In this document: positions 63,301 through 64,000 of the stretch, in pieces | How the letters are laid out: each line of letters begins with the position of its first letter | How positions within the stretch are numbered: the stretch's first letter is position 1 | Source of the DNA: Scortum barcoo | Lineage: Eukaryota > Chordata > Actinopteri > Centrarchiformes > Terapontidae | Assembly: GCA_023238725.1 (NCBI GenBank) | Contig: CM041531.1 | Span: 8,565,113-8,629,112, forward strand | Reading direction: 5' to 3' | DNA length: 64,000 nucleotides | Position numbers and translations under genes: made by a program | Notes under the pieces: model-generated | The model's input: only the letters and a program-made list of their open reading frames with translations | What the model was told of the DNA's origin: nothing | Databases searched by the model: none

Positions 63301-64000
63301 ATTATGAAGGGATTTTATGCTGCTAATCTCAGGATATTAACTTTAGTTTTTAGTTTAGTTTTACTAAAATAAGAACAGAGGTCACCAGGCTGCATTACTA
63401 AACAGTTGTCAGAAAATTTGTGGTGGCGTGTGTGTGTGTGTGCATGTGTGTGTATGCTTGGCTGAGAATAAGTATATTAAATTACACATGTGAGAGGCGG
63501 AGCTGGAAGGCAGCTGGACAATAAGGAAGACAGAGAATTATATTGTACCAATACATCTCTCAGAAGGCAGTGGAAAGGTAGCTTATTTGAAAACACTGCT
63601 CGTATGATTTATGATTTATGGATGCCATGAATGCGTCAAAAATAAACTAAAACGGCAGAGTGAAGGCTTAAGTTGGTTTGATCGTTTTTCAGAAAACAAA
63701 CCTGCAAAGTTCAGTGTTCAGATGACAATTTTGAGTTATCACAACCGAAATTGAAAAACAGCAGATGGGAAGTACAGTGGAAAAGTAATAATAAAGTCAT
63801 TTAGTGGTTAACAAATTGCTACTGACAAGCCAATCAAAGTCATTTATTTATCCACCAAGATAAAGTCAGCTGCTGATTCATAAAACCACAAACTACTGTA
63901 GGTTTAAATAATGTAGGTTCAGATTTCCTCACAGCAATCTGTGCGTACGACAGCAAGCCTTTAACAACGTGTCAGCATGTTTCATCAGGTTCAGCCCTTT
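60363..64000. other. Non-coding sequence with candidate regulatory blocks
   Basis: 60420-60700 and 60840-61110 are balanced, repeat-free stretches resembling conserved non-coding sequence (GACCTTTACTTCTTTTAAAA; AAGCCATTTGATTCACTCAC). A 10-base tandem pair (AGCATCCACT twice) lies at about 61477-61496. A T-run lies at 62684-62696 and a (TG)n run at 63430-63452. Minus-strand frames of 104 (61658-61972) and 147 codons (62791-63234) have no recognisable domain and are not called genes. Confidence 0.35.
63430..63452. repeat. (TG)n microsatellite, interrupted
   Basis: About ten TG units with a CA interruption. Confidence 0.85.

Overview
This window looks like nuclear DNA of a teleost fish, most likely a percomorph. 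It is AT-rich and dominated by non-coding sequence. It carries many CA/TG, GA/CT and TA microsatellites. Its interspersed repeats are ones I recognise from memory as typical of percomorph genomes: a long-armed foldback element, a hAT-like MITE, a repeat with many 'caccatgaggttgacat'-type segments, and relics of LINE reverse transcriptases. No database search was possible, so family names rest on recognition alone. I see no bacterial gene organisation, no CRISPR array, no rRNA or tRNA gene, and no complete protein-coding gene. Almost all open frames here are short chance frames or translated microsatellites.

Layout. 1-9.2 kb is unique non-coding sequence with one 19-bp hairpin (1141-1189). 9.2-10.0 kb has a recent tandem duplication followed by a hAT-like MITE. 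13.5-15.1 kb leads into the only clear CpG-rich island (about 14490-15110), which I read as the promoter and untranslated first exon of a gene, probably on the + strand. A 662-bp foldback element (15118-15779) abuts the island. 15.8-39.5 kb would then be intron, with several dispersed repeats and blocks that look like conserved regulatory sequence (near 26.5, 29.6 and 37.2 kb). At 39563-39657 there is a good candidate second exon with an ATG eleven bases before a consensus GTGAGT donor. 39.7-64 kb is further intronic or intergenic sequence. It has a cluster of hAT-like MITEs (45-55 kb), a degraded L1/Tx1-type LINE (about 47.96-48.70 kb), a roughly 350-bp TA microsatellite (49.8-50.2 kb), a partly inverted pair of repeats (55.0 and 57.0 kb), and a minus-strand LINE relic (60.17-60.36 kb).

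The simplest reading is the 5' end of a large, long-intron gene, or a gene desert with regulatory elements, of the kind common around vertebrate developmental and neuronal genes. I could not identify the gene. No new multi-gene system is visible. The items most worth checking are the orphan promoter with its foldback neighbour, the two candidate exons, the partly inverted repeat pair at 55/57 kb, and the unannotated conserved-looking blocks.
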